A DNA stretch of 64,000 nt from Tilletia caries (lineage: Eukaryota > Basidiomycota > Exobasidiomycetes > Tilletiales > Tilletiaceae): assembly GCA_032718865.1 (NCBI GenBank), contig JALUTQ010000040.1, forward strand, positions 62,001 through 126,000, in the 5' to 3' direction. Positions 63,535 to 64,000 of the stretch are shown piece after piece; position 1 is the stretch's first letter, and each line of letters begins with the position of its first letter. The translations under genes were made by a program, and so were the position numbers. Below the pieces are notes generated by a model that was not told the origin of the DNA, made no database searches, and was given only the letters and a program-made list of their open reading frames with translations.

Positions 63535-64000
63535 CGCTCCACCGCCGGCGTCGAAGATACCACAGACCAAAGCCTTCAAAGTTCAAAATCTACCGACCGA
63601 ACCCAGACACGCCCAAAGACAAGCCCCACCGGCAGACTCGACTTGAACAAGTGCGGACAGATGGTGCTCGATGCCCTCATCAAGATCAAGAACGAGGTCG
63701 AACCATCGCTCACCTTCCGTCATTCCTGTCTGGAGGGCATCTGCTGCTATGCGCCATCAACATCGACTGCGTCAACACCCTCGCCTGTCTGTGCCGGATC
63801 GAGAAGGCCGCCGACAGCAAGATTCATCCTTTGCGCTTGCCCCACACCTACGTCGTCAAGCACCTCTTCCCTGGCCTGACCCGGTTGTACAAACAGCACC
63901 ACTCCATCAAGCCCTACTTCCAGTCCGACATCGCACCCAAGGAAACTGTACACCTCCAGACTTCAGTCGTCCGAGGAGCACCGCAAGCTCGACGGCCTGT
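63535..64000 (+). pseudogene. SDHB pseudogene, copy A-right (cut by window end)
   Basis: Mirror of 18398-18860. [14 protein letters not shown], then [29 protein letters not shown], frameshift, [34 protein letters not shown], up to the codons for LDGL at the end of the window. No intron at the ACLCR position. Confidence 0.8.

Larger units (their letters stand above)
61215..64000. repeat. Inverted block A, right arm (without the DIRS-like insertion)
   Basis: Mirror of 26920-26671 plus 20936-18398. It continues beyond the window. It holds the empty site of the retroelement near 61461. Confidence 0.9.

Noticed and set aside
1..64000. rRNA genes, telomeric repeats, bacterial-type operons or terminators
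   Set aside because: None seen; splice signals and element types are eukaryotic.

Overview
The window looks like a TE-rich, gene-poor stretch of a basidiomycete fungal genome. The evidence is short spliceosomal introns with GTGAGT-type donors and CAG acceptors, pyrimidine-rich leaders, a decayed Tnp2 (CACTA/Plavaka-type) transposase, a DIRS/Ngaro-type tyrosine-recombinase retroelement, Ty1/copia elements with very short LTRs, and secreted proteins including a cutinase-family hydrolase. I cannot name the species.

Layout: 1-2.1 kb is a broken Tnp2 transposase. 2.9-5.5 kb is an intron-containing gene of unknown function. 5.5-7.4 kb is a polypyrimidine tract followed by a string of very short exon-like segments. 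7.7-8.3 kb is a MITE with a 10-bp target duplication. 8.4-9.4 kb is a Myb/SANT-like gene. 10.3-11.3 kb encodes a secreted protein with six near-identical 37-residue repeats. 11.8-12.4 kb encodes a coiled-coil protein. 13.5-14.2 kb is the cutinase. 15.3-17.3 kb is the best member of a three-exon, apparently lineage-specific family.

From 18.2 kb to the end the window is a mirrored structure. Block A (18.4-26.9 kb) is repeated in inverse at 61.2-64.0 kb and runs off the window. Block C (about 31.9-40.0 kb, with a more diverged extension out to about 30.5 kb) is repeated in inverse at 46.7-54.8 kb (extension to about 56.2 kb). Each C arm carries the same copia element at the same position with the same target-site duplication, so the element predates the duplication. 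The left A arm additionally carries a 5.7-kb DIRS-like element, and the right arm holds the matching empty site. The 6.7-kb spacer between the C arms and the unique segments between A and C hold relics of ordinary host genes: a meiotic MSH5-like MutS gene, a Yvc1/TRPY-like cation channel, two different SDHB fragments in the repeat blocks, several copies of a multi-pass membrane protein gene, and further copies of the three-exon family. An intact-looking secreted-protein gene lies at 27.4-28.8 kb.

The plausible intact host genes are the secreted repeat protein, the cutinase, the three-exon family genes at 15.3 and 58.2 kb, the secreted protein at 27.4 kb, and perhaps the SANT and coiled-coil genes. 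Many open frames are broken exactly at homopolymer runs, including opposite breaks in the two copia copies. Some apparent pseudogenes may therefore reflect consensus errors in a long-read assembly. A non-recombining, subtelomeric or otherwise degenerating region would explain the relics and palindromes, but that is inference.
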